From the NCBI GenBank assembly GCA_032988165.1, contig JANTQF010000387.1:1-32535 (forward strand): a stretch of DNA of 32,535 nt, written 5' to 3'. The stretch is from Emmonsiellopsis sp. PD_33 (Eukaryota > Ascomycota > Eurotiomycetes > Onygenales > Ajellomycetaceae). Below the pieces are notes generated by a model, which was not told where the DNA came from, searched no databases, and saw only the letters and a list, made by a program, of their open reading frames with translations. Shown here in pieces: positions 32,415-32,535 of this stretch. Numbering within the stretch: position 1 is the stretch's first letter; each line of letters opens with the position of its first letter. Both the position numbers and the translations under genes were made by a program.

Positions 32415-32535
32415 AATAATATACCAGTATCTATAGATCTAATAAGATGAATAGATTCAGAATCTTTAAATGTATTATGAGGTTTTTATTATGATAGTCT
32501 TACTGTTTCTATGTTAATACCGGTATTAATTGTAT
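32415..32535. other. AT-rich terminal segment
   Basis: From about 32411 to the end, roughly 28 of 125 bases are G or C, far lower than anywhere else in the window. It contains a perfect 16-base palindrome, TTAATACCGGTATTAA, at 32514-32529. It could be the edge of a RIP-mutated transposon or an AT-rich isochore; too little is present to name an element. Confidence 0.6.

Overview
The window reads as nuclear DNA of a filamentous ascomycete. Most genes are split by 49-90 base GT-AG introns with CTAAC/CTGAC-type branch sites, a stand-alone 5S rRNA gene lies between protein genes, and the protein families (PXA protein, CENP-B-type HTH regulator, GT90/CAP10 enzyme, DUF4246 protein) are typical of Eurotiomycetes. 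An Onygenales-like source (Histoplasma/Blastomyces/Emmonsia group) is my inference from gene content, not proven. Most coding sequence here lies in pieces too short or too broken to show as single ORFs, so exon structures were built by hand from splice sites, phase and family conservation.

Layout: 1-183 is an extremely G-rich end. 841-4729 (+) encodes a PXA-domain membrane-associated protein whose second intron is 1560 bases long. 5484-5602 (+) is an intact 5S rRNA gene with an upstream TATA box and a T-run terminator. 6896-7075 (-) is a candidate 59-residue protein gene in otherwise empty DNA. 9122-10837 (-) is a CENP-B/pogo-type helix-turn-helix protein with a 22-base microexon. About 11.1 kb (10838-21990) then follows in which I recognise no protein gene; it holds repeated short motifs, a small microsatellite and a 10-base telomere-template-like sequence.

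From 21991 onward the window is gene-dense: 21991-23682 (-) Rbg1/DRG1 GTPase (10 exons), 24269-25154 (+) cysteine dioxygenase (5 exons), 26354-28240 (+) GT90/CAP10-like glycosyltransferase, 29534-31114 (+) membrane-anchored epoxide-hydrolase-like alpha/beta hydrolase, and 31860-32414 (-) the C-terminal part of a DUF4246 protein. That last gene is cut off where the sequence abruptly changes to about 22% GC. RBG1 and the cysteine dioxygenase gene are divergent and share a 586-base promoter.

The genes do not form an obvious single pathway: they cover translation-associated GTPase function, cysteine catabolism, glycosylation, lipid/epoxide hydrolysis, endomembrane function and DNA binding. No biosynthetic cluster, CRISPR array, tRNA gene or intact transposon was seen. 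The points most worth a second look are the oversized promoter-like PXA intron, the hidden small gene, the gene desert with its repeated motifs, and the abrupt break in the DUF4246 gene.
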